DNA of 64,000 bases from an uncultured Bacteroidia bacterium. Lineage in GTDB: Bacteria > Bacteroidota > Bacteroidia > Bacteroidales > Prolixibacteraceae. The translations under genes and the position numbers were made by a program. Below, in pieces: positions 8,054 through 16,770 of the stretch; the first letter of the stretch is position 1; each line of letters begins with the position of its first letter. The DNA lies in assembly GCA_903918045.1 (NCBI GenBank), contig CAIXCY010000079.1, positions 1 through 64,000 on the forward strand, in the 5' to 3' direction. The notes beneath the pieces were generated by a model that saw only the letters and a list, made by a program, of their open reading frames with translations, had not been told where the DNA came from and ran no database searches.

Positions 8054-8226
8054 ACTATTTGTTTTTAAAGGTTGAACATTTGCCCATTTGACGCAGCAAT
8101 CTTAAACCCGGTTACACGATCACCTGAAAAAAAATCTACACATATTTTTAATTGATTCCACTTTATTGTAATTTTAGATGCTTTTGTCTTGTAACCCTAA
8201 CCGGACGCAGGTCGTCTAATTGACAA

Positions 8227-8802
8227 ATGGATAAGAAAACAGACGAATACTATATTCGGGAGATTCTGAAAGGAGATTCAGGGTCGTTTTCACAACTTGT
8301 GGAAAAGTATAATCATCTGGCTTTCTCCCTTTCTATGAAACTACTTAACCACCGGGAAGATGCTGAGGAAGCGGCCCAGGATGCATTTATAAAGGCCTAT
8401 AATTCGCTGAGTTCTTTTCAAAACGGCTCAACCTTTAAAACCTGGTTCTTTCGGATTGTATATAATACCTCCATTTCAAGGTTAAGGACCCGAAAAAACA
8501 GGGAAGTAAATATCGATGAAGTGAAAATTTCGGATTCGGAGATCCTGATAACAGAAAATGCTGTAGATCAATTAAATACACTCGACAGGCAGAAATACCT
8601 AAAAATGGGGCTTGAAAGGCTATCGCACGAGGAGCAGGCTCTTTTGGAAATGTACTATTATGATGATTTTTCAATGGATGAAATAAGCGCCATAGCCGGG
8701 TTAACGGTTACAAATGTTAAGGTTAGAATTCACAGAAGCCGCAAGAAACTTCTTCAGGAGTTAAGTGTTATTTTAAAAGACGAAGTAATATCCATATTAT
8801 GA
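8227..8802 (+). CDS. ECF-family RNA polymerase sigma factor (RpoE-like)
   Basis: A 191-aa sigma-70 family factor. Region 2 (about 12-80: GDSGSFSQLVEKYNHLAFSL, NHREDAEEAAQDAFIKAYNSLSSF) and region 4 (about 125-180: LSHEEQALLEMYYYDDFSMDEISAIAGLTVTNVKVRIHRSRKKL) are complete, with no region 3, as in group 4 sigmas. It directs RNA polymerase to stress- or envelope-responsive promoters and is normally held by an anti-sigma factor. The gene 86 nt downstream encodes a small membrane protein that fits that role. Confidence 0.92.
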   Translation: MDKKTDEYYIREILKGDSGSFSQLVEKYNHLAFSLSMKLLNHREDAEEAAQDAFIKAYNSLSSFQNGSTFKTWFFRIVYNTSISRLRTRKNREVNIDEVKISDSEILITENAVDQLNTLDRQKYLKMGLERLSHEEQALLEMYYYDDFSMDEISAIAGLTVTNVKVRIHRSRKKLLQELSVILKDEVISIL

Positions 8803-8888
8803 AACAAGCCATGAGAGTTCCTCTCACACAGAAGCATGATTATCTATGGTGAGTTCCATCTGGCAATTAAAAAACAAATTAGATACAG

Positions 8889-9293
8889 ATGAATCAGAAA
8901 GATATTATAAAACAATGGTTTAAGGAGTTACCTCCTGAAAATCCCTCATCCGAATTTACAGGGAAGGTAATGAAGCGGGTAATGTCGGAATGGAGTTTGA
9001 ATCCGGTACGGTATCAACCGATGATATCCAGGCGAGGTTGGTGGACTTTGTCAATAATTGCACTTTTATCAACCACGGTGTTGTTTATGCTCCACTCTTC
9101 ATTACCCACTGTTTCAGAATCTGGTGTTTGGACAAAAACCCTCTATGGAATTGATCTTTCCCTTTTGTTTACACCTGTCAATCAGCTTTTTGTTAAGCTA
9201 AACAATATATCCCCGGCCGTTGCAATTGGCGCTCTTGCCATTGTTGCCCTGTGGTTCTTTGATCAGCTATTTGTCAAAACTGTAAAACGATAA
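8889..9293 (+). CDS. Small membrane protein downstream of ECF sigma, putative anti-sigma factor
   Basis: A 134-aa protein without a recognised family. The first about 47 residues are cytoplasmic-type and contain FTGKVMKRVMSEW. Two hydrophobic segments follow (about 50-70, TLSIIALLSTTVLFML, and about 108-127, PAVAIGALAIVALWFFD), with a short extracytoplasmic loop between them. Following an ECF sigma gene and having a soluble N-terminus plus membrane anchor, it could be a compact anti-sigma factor or sigma-associated regulator. No zinc anti-sigma (HxxxCxxC) motif is present, so this is inference from context. Confidence 0.5.
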   Translation: MNQKDIIKQWFKELPPENPSSEFTGKVMKRVMSEWSLNPVRYQPMISRRGWWTLSIIALLSTTVLFMLHSSLPTVSESGVWTKTLYGIDLSLLFTPVNQLFVKLNNISPAVAIGALAIVALWFFDQLFVKTVKR

Positions 9294-9786
9294 CGATATT
9301 TGATTTAAAGCTATCAACAGCAAATTATTTGAATCCGGAATATTTTTCAATATTCCGGATTTATTAATTATTAGAGCTGAATTCCCAGACTGACTCATTC
9401 TTGCTTACAATTATTTTCAACATCCTTTGCAAAATACCTTAATCGACGATTAAAAATCGACAAATCGAAATTAACAATTAATTAACATGTATTATCTATT
9501 TGATTATATGTTCATTACGAAGCATAATCTTAAAACATGCTATAAAACATATAACTTTCAATTCGTAAGGTAATCATCCATTTTGTTTTCAATTATCAAT
9601 CTAGGCTCCCTTAAACAATCAAACGACCTTCTTTATTTAAACCCTTTATTTAAAAGTGTTTTAATCAATTTTATAGGAATTTCAGTTTTATATTCAATAC
9701 AATATTTATCATGTTTAAAAAGCTAAAAACCCGTTTTCTTTGTATTATTATTACAAATTGAAAGTTAAACAATAATATCGTTAAAA
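9294..9786. other. 493-bp AT-rich intergenic region
   Basis: It begins with the terminator at 9332-9361 and is otherwise very AT-rich. It includes 'gacgattaaaaatcgaca' (around 9444), a weak palindrome. I see no coding potential, tRNA or structured RNA. The long AT-rich stretch before the gene at 9787 suggests a regulated promoter, but I cannot place one firmly. Confidence 0.5.
9332..9361 (+). terminator. Terminator after the sigma/anti-sigma operon
   Basis: Perfect 12-bp stem aatccggaatat / atattccggatt with a 6-nt loop, followed by an AT-rich tail (tattaattatta). Confidence 0.7.
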
Positions 9787-10257
9787 ATGAAAACAGTTAA
9801 TCGTATTTTTAGAAGAGTAAGTGTAGTTTTTGCATTATTAATGTTGATTGGTCATGGAGATGTTTTAGGCAATACGACAGCCGGATCGGCCGACAATTTT
9901 TCAATCACCTCTGATAATTCAACGAATGCATTGGTCTGGGATCTTAAATATGCAGCATCAGAAAATAGTTTCAAAATTACAGTACAGGAGAAGAACGGAG
10001 AAAAAGTATTTACTGTTCGAAATAAATTTTTCGAGGTAGCCTATATTCTAAATAAAAAAGGATTTGGCGCCCGGATGATCAGTTTTGGGAAAGGACAGGT
10101 TCCAGATCAGATACTCGATCAGATAATCAATATTACCGCATTGGAGCAGCAGAAAGTGATTACGGATGACACTCTTACAAATGAATCAGCGCTCAACCTG
10201 ATTGCAAGCTATCTACCTGATCTGATTAATGATAATTACAAACAATTGGTCAGATAA
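9787..10257 (+). CDS. Exported protein of unknown function
   Basis: A 156-aa protein. Residues 1-29 look like a signal peptide (positive start, VSVVFALLMLIGHGDVLGN). The mature part of about 125 residues has no family I recognise: a Thr/Ser/Asn-rich start (NTTAGSADNFSITSDNSTNA), then mixed beta-strands (FKITVQEKNGEKVFTVRNKFFEVAYIL) and a helical end. It is monocistronic, with an unusually long AT-rich upstream region and its own weak terminator. A small periplasmic or surface protein seems likely; nothing in the neighbourhood points to a role. Confidence 0.7.
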   Translation: MKTVNRIFRRVSVVFALLMLIGHGDVLGNTTAGSADNFSITSDNSTNALVWDLKYAASENSFKITVQEKNGEKVFTVRNKFFEVAYILNKKGFGARMISFGKGQVPDQILDQIINITALEQQKVITDDTLTNESALNLIASYLPDLINDNYKQLVR

Positions 10258-10280
10258 CACCAAATTGTCTCTAAATATTT

Positions 10281-10312
10281 AAAAGCCATCCTAAAAAAGG
10301 GTGGTTTTTTTT
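10281..10312 (+). terminator. Terminator after the exported protein gene
   Basis: Stem aaagccatcc / gggtggtttt (two G-U pairs), loop of A's, then a run of T. Confidence 0.7.
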
Positions 10313-10333
10313 ATTATTGTCACCTAAGGTTTG

Positions 10334-10341
10334 TAAATTTG
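10334..10341 (+). promoter_or_regulatory. -7 element TAAATTTG before the nitroreductase gene
   Basis: Exact TAnnTTTG match 18 nt upstream of the start codon, which would give a very short 5' leader. The -33 box is unclear. Confidence 0.5.
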
Positions 10342-10359
10342 CAGTAAACCTGATCTGAT

Positions 10360-10899
10360 ATGCTTGACATTTTTTACAAACGCCGCAGTACCCGCAAATT
10401 TCTGAATCGGCCAATTGAAGACGAGAAGATTAAAAAACTGTTAACAGCAGCCATGCTAGCCCCATCCTCAAGAGGGCTAAGACCCTGGGAATTTATTTTG
10501 GTAGATGATCCCTCTTTACTTGAGAAACTTTCAATAGCAAAGCCGCATGGAGCCTCTCTTCTCAGGCATGCCCCGCTGGCAATCATTATTGCTGGTGACA
10601 AAACACAGAGTGATGTGTGGGTGGAAGATTGTTCAATTGCCTCCCTCTTTATTCAGCTGGAGGCGGAGGCACTGGGTCTGGGCTCGTGCTGGGTTCAGAT
10701 TAATCATCGGTTTTATAATGATGATATCACTTCGAATGAATATATTCACGAACAATTTAAAATCCCGGAAAGACTGGAAGTACTATCGGTGATTGGGATA
10801 GGTTATAAAGCGGCTGTAAGGGCTCCAATGTCAGATCTGGATATTACCTGGGATAAAGTTTCATTAAATAAATTTGGTAGTGTTTTCGATAAACAATAA
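10360..10899 (+). CDS. Nitroreductase-family FMN oxidoreductase
   Basis: A 179-aa protein with the family's FMN-binding start (FYKRRSTRKFLNRPI), PSSRGLRPWEFILVDD, a central helix with SIASLFIQLEAEALGLGSCWVQ and an IGIGYK near the C-terminus. Such enzymes are homodimeric, use NAD(P)H and FMN, and reduce nitro-compounds, quinones or flavins; the natural substrate cannot be told from sequence. It lies 31 nt upstream of an Lrp/AsnC regulator in the same direction, so the two may be co-transcribed, although the second gene has its own -7-like element. Confidence 0.85.
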   Translation: MLDIFYKRRSTRKFLNRPIEDEKIKKLLTAAMLAPSSRGLRPWEFILVDDPSLLEKLSIAKPHGASLLRHAPLAIIIAGDKTQSDVWVEDCSIASLFIQLEAEALGLGSCWVQINHRFYNDDITSNEYIHEQFKIPERLEVLSVIGIGYKAAVRAPMSDLDITWDKVSLNKFGSVFDKQ

Positions 10900-10901
10900 T
10901 A

Positions 10902-10909
10902 TATTTTTG
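10902..10909 (+). promoter_or_regulatory. -7 element TATTTTTG before the second Lrp gene
   Basis: TAnnTTTG match 21 nt upstream of the start codon of the Lrp/AsnC gene at 10931. No firm -33 box. Confidence 0.4.
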
Positions 10910-10930
10910 AAAAAGTAAAAAATTTGGCAC

Positions 10931-11398
10931 ATGACTCTTCGAAATCAACTTGATGATACTGATCTTCATATTCTTGATATCATAACTAAAAATGCCCGGA
11001 TTCCCTTCAAAGATGTAGCCTCCGATTGCGGCATATCCAGAGCAGCGGTTCACCAAAGGGTAAACAGGATGATTGAAATGGGAGTTATAACAGGTTCCGG
11101 ATATTCGATTGATCCGAAAAAAGTAGATTATCGCACCTGTACCTATGTCGGAATATTCCTCGAAAAGGGTGGGCTTTTTCACGAGGTTGCCGCACTTCTC
11201 CACGCAATTAATGAGGTTGTGGAATGCCACTACACAACCGGAGAATATGCTATTTTTATAAAGGTTTATGCCCGTGACAACGAACACCTTAAAGAGATTT
11301 TAAGCGAAAGAATTCAACGGATTCCGGGTGTCTCTTCAACTGAAACGTTTATTTCACTCGAGGAGACCTTTAAACGCGAAGTCCCAATTTTCTCATAA
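10931..11398 (+). CDS. Lrp/AsnC-family transcriptional regulator (copy 2)
   Basis: A 155-aa regulator: winged HTH at about residues 8-58 (LDIITKNARIPF, DCGISRAAVHQRVNRM) and an AsnC/RAM domain at about 70-150 (VVECHYTTGEYAIFIKVYA). It is paralogous to the protein at 4394-4915, sharing NARIPF, AxHQRV, EVVECHxTTGxYAIFIK and TETFISLEE. The pair probably arose by duplication and may form heteromers or read similar operators. Its stop codon overlaps the 3' end of the convergent rlmB gene by 6 nt. Confidence 0.88.
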   Translation: MTLRNQLDDTDLHILDIITKNARIPFKDVASDCGISRAAVHQRVNRMIEMGVITGSGYSIDPKKVDYRTCTYVGIFLEKGGLFHEVAALLHAINEVVECHYTTGEYAIFIKVYARDNEHLKEILSERIQRIPGVSSTETFISLEETFKREVPIFS

Positions 11399-12136
11399 GT
11401 TCAGCGAGCGCTGGCGGATTGCCTCAAAAACAATGATTCCGGCAGCAACCGAAACATTAAGAGACTGAATCTGACCAATTTGGGGAATTTTTGCCCACTC
11501 ATCTGATATTTTAAGCAGACCAGCCTCGATCCCCAAATCTTCAGAACCGAGAATTATTGCGACAGGGTCCTTCATATCGATGTTGTAATAGAATTTCTCC
11601 CCTTTATCTGTAGCCGAGATTATTTTCAATCCGCTATTTTTCAAATATTTAACAACTCCGGCAAGACTCTTGGTTCGGCATACTGGTATCAAATGAAGCG
11701 CTCCGGCGGAAGTCTTAATTGCATCTGCATTGATCTGTGCCGATCCCTTTTCAGGAATGATTATCGCATGAACTCCAGCCACTTCGGCAGAACGTGCAAT
11801 CGCACCAAAATTACGAACATCGGTAAGCTCATCAAGAATAAGTATTAATGCCGTTTTTCCCTCCTCATAGAGGCGCGGGATAATCTCTTCGATATTCTGG
11901 TAGATGATCGGGGAGATAAAAGCCAAAATTCCCTGATGATTTTTCCGGGTTACCCGATCCAGTTTCTCAATTGGTACAAGCTGAATAGGAATTTGCATCT
12001 GGTGCACAAGATCCATAAGTTCATGGTAAAGCTCACCCTGTAAACCCTTCTTAATCAATATCTTCTCGATCTCTTTGCCCGAATTGATTGCTTCGATAAT
12101 GGTTCGCATTCCGAAGATATAATCTGTCTTTTCCAT
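11393..12136 (-). CDS. rlmB: 23S rRNA 2'-O-methyltransferase RlmB (SpoU/TrmH family)
   Basis: A 247-aa SPOUT methyltransferase. The N-terminal substrate-binding domain begins with YIFGMRTIIEAINSGKEIEKI. The knotted catalytic domain carries the three family motifs: LDELTDVRNFGAIARSAEVAGV, IILGSEDLGIEAG and IGQIQSLNVSVAAGIIVFEAIRQR. By homology it makes Gm2251 in 23S rRNA domain V using SAM. It is a single minus-strand gene that meets the Lrp gene tail to tail with a 6-nt overlap, so neither has a private terminator. Confidence 0.9.
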   Translation of the reverse strand: MEKTDYIFGMRTIIEAINSGKEIEKILIKKGLQGELYHELMDLVHQMQIPIQLVPIEKLDRVTRKNHQGILAFISPIIYQNIEEIIPRLYEEGKTALILILDELTDVRNFGAIARSAEVAGVHAIIIPEKGSAQINADAIKTSAGALHLIPVCRTKSLAGVVKYLKNSGLKIISATDKGEKFYYNIDMKDPVAIILGSEDLGIEAGLLKISDEWAKIPQIGQIQSLNVSVAAGIIVFEAIRQRSLNL

Positions 12137-12337
12137 ACTTTTTTAATAATAAAATTCAAAAATTCATTCATTGATGCTTCCCCTAATCATCGACTGAATT
12201 AACAAAAGAAAAAAATGGAAATAAAATGGAAATGCATTAGCACTATCGCATTAGTACACTATCCCAATCATTTTGTCTCCTGATCACTTTGTCCCTCCAT
12301 CTCTCAGTCTTTCCGTCTCTCCATCTGTGGTCCAGCC

Positions 12338-14281
12338 TTACCAGTTCCGCTTACTCTCCCACTCCTTTAACTCATCATTCAGCTGTTCCCATTCCCTCAT
12401 TGCGTTTTCCACCTGTTTTTTGGCAGCGCCATAACGGTTAAAGAGGGAACTGTCATCCATTGTTGAAGGATCAGCAAGCATTTTATCCATTCCCGCGATA
12501 TCCTCCTCCAGTTTTGAGATCTGCCATTCTGCTTCGCTGACCTGTTTTTCAATCCGGTTTATCATACGATTGATCTCTTTTCGGTCGTCAAAACTGACTG
12601 CAACGACCTCCCTGACCACCTCCTTCTTTACTTTTTTTTCAGGTGAAGCAGCTTCGAGTTCCCGCAATGACTCCAGTTTCCGCTTTTGTAGGAATTCATA
12701 GACACCCCCCAGATGCTGCCGTATTTTTTTATGTTTGAATTCATAGACAACATCAACCAATCCGTCCATAAATTCGCGGTCATGCGAGACAACAAGAAGT
12801 GTTCCGTCAAAATTAATCAAAGCTTGCTTCAATAATCCTTTGGAATGGATGTCAAGGTGGTTCGTAGGCTCATCCAGGACCAGAAAATTGACCGGTTCAA
12901 GCAGCAGGCGGATCATGGCTAAACGAGCCCGTTCTCCGCCAGATAACACTTTCACCTTTTTATCAGCATCCTGTCCCGAGAACATAAATGCACCCAAAAT
13001 ATCCCTGATCCTTGTGCGGATATCTCCAACTGCAATTTTATCAATTGTTTCAAAGGCAGTTAGTTCCTCGTCAAGTTCAGAAGCCTGGTTCTGAGAAAAG
13101 TAACCAACTTTAACATTATGTCCAAGTTTATGTTCTCCTGTACATTCAAGCTCCTGCATAATTATGCGGGCCATTGTACTCTTTCCTTCCCCGTTTTTAC
13201 CCACAAAGGCAATCCGGTTACCCCGTTCAAGTTTGAGATCAACCTTATCAAGCACCAATAAATCGCCATAACGTTTGGTTACTTCGATCCCTTCAAAAAC
13301 CACTGTTCCCGATCGCGGTGAGGGGGGGAACTTAATATTCAAAGACCGGGTATCCTCCTCGTCGATCTCAATCCGGTCTACTTTATCCAACTGTTTAATA
13401 CGGGACTGAACCTGTACCGATTTTGTAGCCTTGTACCTAAATCTCGAAATAAAATCTTCGGTATCGGCAATCATCTTCTGCTGATTACGGAAGGCGGCCA
13501 TCTGCTGTTCGCGCCGTTCAACACGCAACTCAAGATATTTGGTGTAATTTACCTTATAATCATAGATCTTTCCAAGACTGATCTCAACGGTGCGATTTGT
13601 GACGTTATCCAGGAAAGCCCGGTCATGTGATACCAGGACCACCGCTCCCGCATAATCCTTTAAAAATGTCTCGAGCCACTCAATTGATTCGATATCCAGG
13701 TGATTGGTAGGCTCATCGAGGAGGAATACATTTGGTTTTTTCAATAAAATCTTAGCCAGCTCAATTCTCATGCGCCATCCTCCGGAGAACTCGGAGGTTT
13801 GCCTTGTAAAATCCGATCGTTCGAAACCCAGCCCCATCATGGTTTGTTCGATATCGACGTGGAAATTTGTCCCTCCCATTAACTGAAAACGTTCGTTCGC
13901 CTCATGCATCTCATCAATAATCCGATGATATTCAACAGATTCATAATCTTCACGAACACTCAGTTCTGTATTTAAGAATTCAATCCGCTTTTCGAGTTCC
14001 AGGATTTCTGCAAATGCAGTGACCGCCTCTTCCATTACGGTTCTGGAATCGGAGAGCTCCATATGTTGCGGCAGATAGCCGACTTTAATATCACGCGGAA
14101 TAACAACCCTGCCTGAAGTTGGGGTTTGCATACCGGCAAGTATTTTAAGTAACGTCGATTTTCCGGCACCATTTCTTCCGGCTAAACCAATCCTGTCTCG
14201 CGGATTTACGATAAAATTTACATGCTTAAAAAGCTCAAAACCGCCGAATTCGACGTACAATTCTTCAACTGAAACACTCAT
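12338..14281 (-). CDS. ABC-F family ATPase (translation-associated)
   Basis: A 647-aa soluble protein with two ABC ATPase domains and no transmembrane part. Domain 1 has Walker A GRNGAGKST and signature SGGWRMRIELAK with DEPTNHLD. Domain 2 has Walker A GKNGEGKST and signature SGGERARLAM with DEPTNHLD. A charged inter-domain linker (about 240-300) and a C-terminal coiled coil (about 560-647, ABC_tran_CTD type: INRMINRIEKQVSEAEWQISKLEEDI) complete the fold. ABC-F proteins bind the ribosomal E site and rescue or regulate translation; some give antibiotic resistance. The short linker looks like the housekeeping Uup/YdiF-type branch, so resistance should not be assumed. Confidence 0.88.
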   Translation of the reverse strand: MSVSVEELYVEFGGFELFKHVNFIVNPRDRIGLAGRNGAGKSTLLKILAGMQTPTSGRVVIPRDIKVGYLPQHMELSDSRTVMEEAVTAFAEILELEKRIEFLNTELSVREDYESVEYHRIIDEMHEANERFQLMGGTNFHVDIEQTMMGLGFERSDFTRQTSEFSGGWRMRIELAKILLKKPNVFLLDEPTNHLDIESIEWLETFLKDYAGAVVLVSHDRAFLDNVTNRTVEISLGKIYDYKVNYTKYLELRVERREQQMAAFRNQQKMIADTEDFISRFRYKATKSVQVQSRIKQLDKVDRIEIDEEDTRSLNIKFPPSPRSGTVVFEGIEVTKRYGDLLVLDKVDLKLERGNRIAFVGKNGEGKSTMARIIMQELECTGEHKLGHNVKVGYFSQNQASELDEELTAFETIDKIAVGDIRTRIRDILGAFMFSGQDADKKVKVLSGGERARLAMIRLLLEPVNFLVLDEPTNHLDIHSKGLLKQALINFDGTLLVVSHDREFMDGLVDVVYEFKHKKIRQHLGGVYEFLQKRKLESLRELEAASPEKKVKKEVVREVVAVSFDDRKEINRMINRIEKQVSEAEWQISKLEEDIAGMDKMLADPSTMDDSSLFNRYGAAKKQVENAMREWEQLNDELKEWESKRNW

Positions 14282-14539
14282 GATTCACAAACACATACAA
14301 GGATAAATACTCATTTTGATCACCAATCAGTCACTACCGAAAGGTCGATTACCAAAAGGAGCCGGAAATTTGGCGCAAAGATACCAAAATTTGACGGGCA
14401 AAGGGCATTTATTTTGGGGAGCATCACTTCGGACTAAAAACAGGGTTCAGGGAACAGGCAAAGATTTCATCGTTCCTGCTATTTCTCTTATTTCTCTTAT
14501 TTCAATTTATATCTTTACAAAAAATTTAAAAATAACATT

Positions 14540-15961
14540 TTGTCCAGAGGAAATAAACCATTACCGCTTTATGAAGGGGTAGAGATCATAGATATCGGCG
14601 CAGAGGGGAAAGCGATCGCAAGGGTTGACGGAGTTGTTGTATTTACCACTGGGGTTATTCCGGGAGACATTGTTGATCTTCAGGTCACAAAAAAGAGGGA
14701 GAAGTACCAGGAAGCCAGAGTTGTGAGGATACAGACCGATTCCCCGGACCGGATTCCTGCTTTTTGCGGACATTTCGATATTTGTGGTGGCTGCAAATGG
14801 CAATACCTTCAATATGACAAACAGCTCTATTATAAACAAAAGCAGGTTTATGACCAGCTCAAACGGATCGGGAAAGTTGCAGAACCGGTTGTAATGCCGA
14901 TTAAAGGTTCCGCCGATTCAACCTTTTACCGCAATAAACTTGAATTTACCTTTTCGAACCGTCGCTGGTTAACCAATGATGAGGTTCGCTCAGGTGATGA
15001 GTTCGGTGATATGGATGTGCTCGGATTTCATGTCCAGGGTATGTTTGACAAAGTATTAAATGTGAACAAGTGCTGGCTGCAACCAGATCCGTCAAATGAA
15101 ATCAGAAATGCCGTAAAAGACTATGCAACAAAAAATAAGCTTGCATTCTATGACTTACGTAATAAGGAGGGGTTTCTGCGCAATCTGATTATACGGACAA
15201 CAACCATCGGTGAACTGATGGTGATTGTAAATTTTTTCTCTGAGGATATTGAAAAAAGGGAGGATCTGCTGAACTTCCTTTATACCAAATTTCCGCAGAT
15301 TACTTCGTTGCTTTATGTTATCAACCAAAAGGGAAATGATACAATAACCGATCAGGAAGTAATTATCTTTAAGGGTCGCGATTATATCATTGAGGAGATG
15401 GAAGGTCTTCGGTTTATCATCGGTCCAAAATCATTTTACCAGACCAATTCACTTCAGGCCTACGAATTATATAAAGTAGCGCGTGATTTTGCCGAATTGA
15501 CGGGCAAAGAGATTGTCTATGACCTTTATACCGGCACAGGCACCATTGCCTGCTTTATCGCTTCAAAAGCCGCAAAAGTAATTGGAATTGAATATGTTCC
15601 GGAAGCGATTGCCGATGCAAAGGTGAATGCCAGGAATAACCAGATCGCAAACACCAGTTTCTTTGCCGGCGACATGAAAGATATTCTTACAAAGGAATTT
15701 ATTGAAGTGCAGGGGCACCCCGATGTAATCATCACAGATCCACCAAGGGCAGGAATGCACGAAGAGGTGATTGCAGTTCTTTTATTTGCTGCACCTGAAC
15801 GGATTGTTTATGTGAGTTGCAACCCGGCAACCCAGGCACGCGATATCGCATTATTAAGCGGCAGCTATCAGGTTACAAAGGTCCAGCCTGTTGATATGTT
15901 TCCTCATACACATCACGTTGAAAATGTAGTGCTTCTTGAAAAACTACCGAAGAAGAATTGA
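14540..15961 (+). CDS. rlmD: 23S rRNA m5U1939 methyltransferase RlmD-like (RumA family)
   Basis: A 473-aa class I methyltransferase with N-terminal TRAM domain (EGVEIIDIGAEGKAIARVDGVVVF), a 4Fe-4S site (C-x5-C-x2-C in FCGHFDICGGC) and a C-terminal catalytic domain with DLYTGTGTIACFIA, DPPRAGMHEEV and YVSCNPATQARD. It methylates a uridine at C5 in 23S rRNA; RlmCD-type double specificity cannot be excluded. The reading frame has no ATG near the conserved N-terminus. TTG at 14540 starts the protein with SRGNKPLPLYEG, which matches the family's usual beginning, so a TTG start is preferred; ATT one codon upstream is the only close alternative. Confidence 0.9.
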   Translation: MSRGNKPLPLYEGVEIIDIGAEGKAIARVDGVVVFTTGVIPGDIVDLQVTKKREKYQEARVVRIQTDSPDRIPAFCGHFDICGGCKWQYLQYDKQLYYKQKQVYDQLKRIGKVAEPVVMPIKGSADSTFYRNKLEFTFSNRRWLTNDEVRSGDEFGDMDVLGFHVQGMFDKVLNVNKCWLQPDPSNEIRNAVKDYATKNKLAFYDLRNKEGFLRNLIIRTTTIGELMVIVNFFSEDIEKREDLLNFLYTKFPQITSLLYVINQKGNDTITDQEVIIFKGRDYIIEEMEGLRFIIGPKSFYQTNSLQAYELYKVARDFAELTGKEIVYDLYTGTGTIACFIASKAAKVIGIEYVPEAIADAKVNARNNQIANTSFFAGDMKDILTKEFIEVQGHPDVIITDPPRAGMHEEVIAVLLFAAPERIVYVSCNPATQARDIALLSGSYQVTKVQPVDMFPHTHHVENVVLLEKLPKKN

Positions 15962-15990
15962 GAAGAAAGGTGATGAGGTTAAATTTTTCT

Positions 15991-16034
15991 AAAAAACAAT
16001 TGCCATGACCGTAAAGCCATGGCAATTGTTTTTT
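15991..16034. terminator. Bidirectional terminator, 17-bp perfect stem
   Basis: aaaaaacaattgccatg (15991-16007) pairs exactly with 16018-16034. A- and T-tracts flank the GC core, serving rlmD (+) and the DUF2892 gene (-). Confidence 0.9.
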
Positions 16035-16233
16035 ACTTTTTGCGGGTATTTAACCCAATCAGTGTATAAAGGGGACAGAAACTAACAAAGCTTGTCACCA
16101 CAAAAACTACAGCGAAAACCAATAAAACAATACCCAGAGTGCCCTTGATTACCTCCGTAAAATAAAGTAATGCGATGATTGCTGCTACAAAAATCCGCAA
16201 AGTTTTATCAACGGTTCCCATGTTTTTTTTCAT
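16033..16233 (-). CDS. DUF2892 small membrane protein (YgaP-like)
   Basis: A 66-aa protein with two transmembrane helices (about 10-28 and 31-50) and the family signature: MGTVDKTLRI at the N-terminus, then SFCPLYTLIGLNT at the end. DUF2892 forms the membrane part of YgaP-type rhodanese proteins but is often found alone; function unknown. The two Cys/Pro residues in FCPLY are conserved in the family. It is a single gene whose stop codon abuts the terminator. Confidence 0.85.
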   Translation of the reverse strand: MKKNMGTVDKTLRIFVAAIIALLYFTEVIKGTLGIVLLVFAVVFVVTSFVSFCPLYTLIGLNTRKK

Positions 16234-16308
16234 ACTCGAAAGATTAAATTAATTGATATCTAAATTAAACAATTCGCTCTTGAAAAAGTTGCTTTGAAGG
16301 GGTTTAAT

Positions 16309-16752
16309 TTATTGACCAGAAGTGATTTTAATAACCTTCCATTTACCGTTTAGTTTTACATGCGCCAACCCTTTGTAGCAGCAGGCTCCATGATAATTAT
16401 AGCCCTCTTCGTAAATGGGGGGGATCACCTCTTTCCCGGTCTTATCAATGAAGCCGTATTTACCACCAGACTTGATTGCCGCAAATCCACCGATGAATTT
16501 CCAGGTATTTTCGTATCTTGGAGAGACGATCTCTTTCCCGCTTATATCCACAAATCCATACTTCCCATTCACCCTTACAGCGGCCATCCCCTCATCAAGG
16601 GTATATGCCAGATCATATTTTGGGGTTATGACGACCTCCCCTTTGTCGTTCTTATATCCATATTTATCGTTTGAAGCCGAATAAAAAGGGACAACCTGGG
16701 CTTTCAAAAGGAGGGTAAAAAACAGGAAACTGAATAATAAATATATTTTCAT
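16309..16752 (-). CDS. Exported WG-repeat (KWG) protein
   Basis: A 147-aa protein with signal peptide (IYLLFSFLFFTLLLKAQ) followed by three WG/KWG repeats of about 33 residues, each with the pattern GKYGF-D-GKEV-P-YE (KYGYKNDKGEVVITPKYD, KYGFVDISGKEIVSPRYE, KYGFIDKTGKEVIPPIYE), and a final truncated unit (LNGKWKVIK). WG repeats are beta-structured and of unknown function, common on exported Bacteroidota proteins. It lies 18 nt downstream of the GH92 gene in the same direction and is probably co-transcribed with it. Confidence 0.85.
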   Translation of the reverse strand: MKIYLLFSFLFFTLLLKAQVVPFYSASNDKYGYKNDKGEVVITPKYDLAYTLDEGMAAVRVNGKYGFVDISGKEIVSPRYENTWKFIGGFAAIKSGGKYGFIDKTGKEVIPPIYEEGYNYHGACCYKGLAHVKLNGKWKVIKITSGQ

Positions 16753-16770
16753 CGGATATTATTTTTTATT

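Noticed and set aside
12338-14281. Antibiotic-resistance ABC-F
   Set aside because: The interdomain linker is short and the sequence fits housekeeping ABC-F proteins better.
14316-14582. 88-aa reading frame upstream of rlmD
   Set aside because: It overlaps the rlmD start in another frame, has low-complexity ILIS repeats and no recognisable family.
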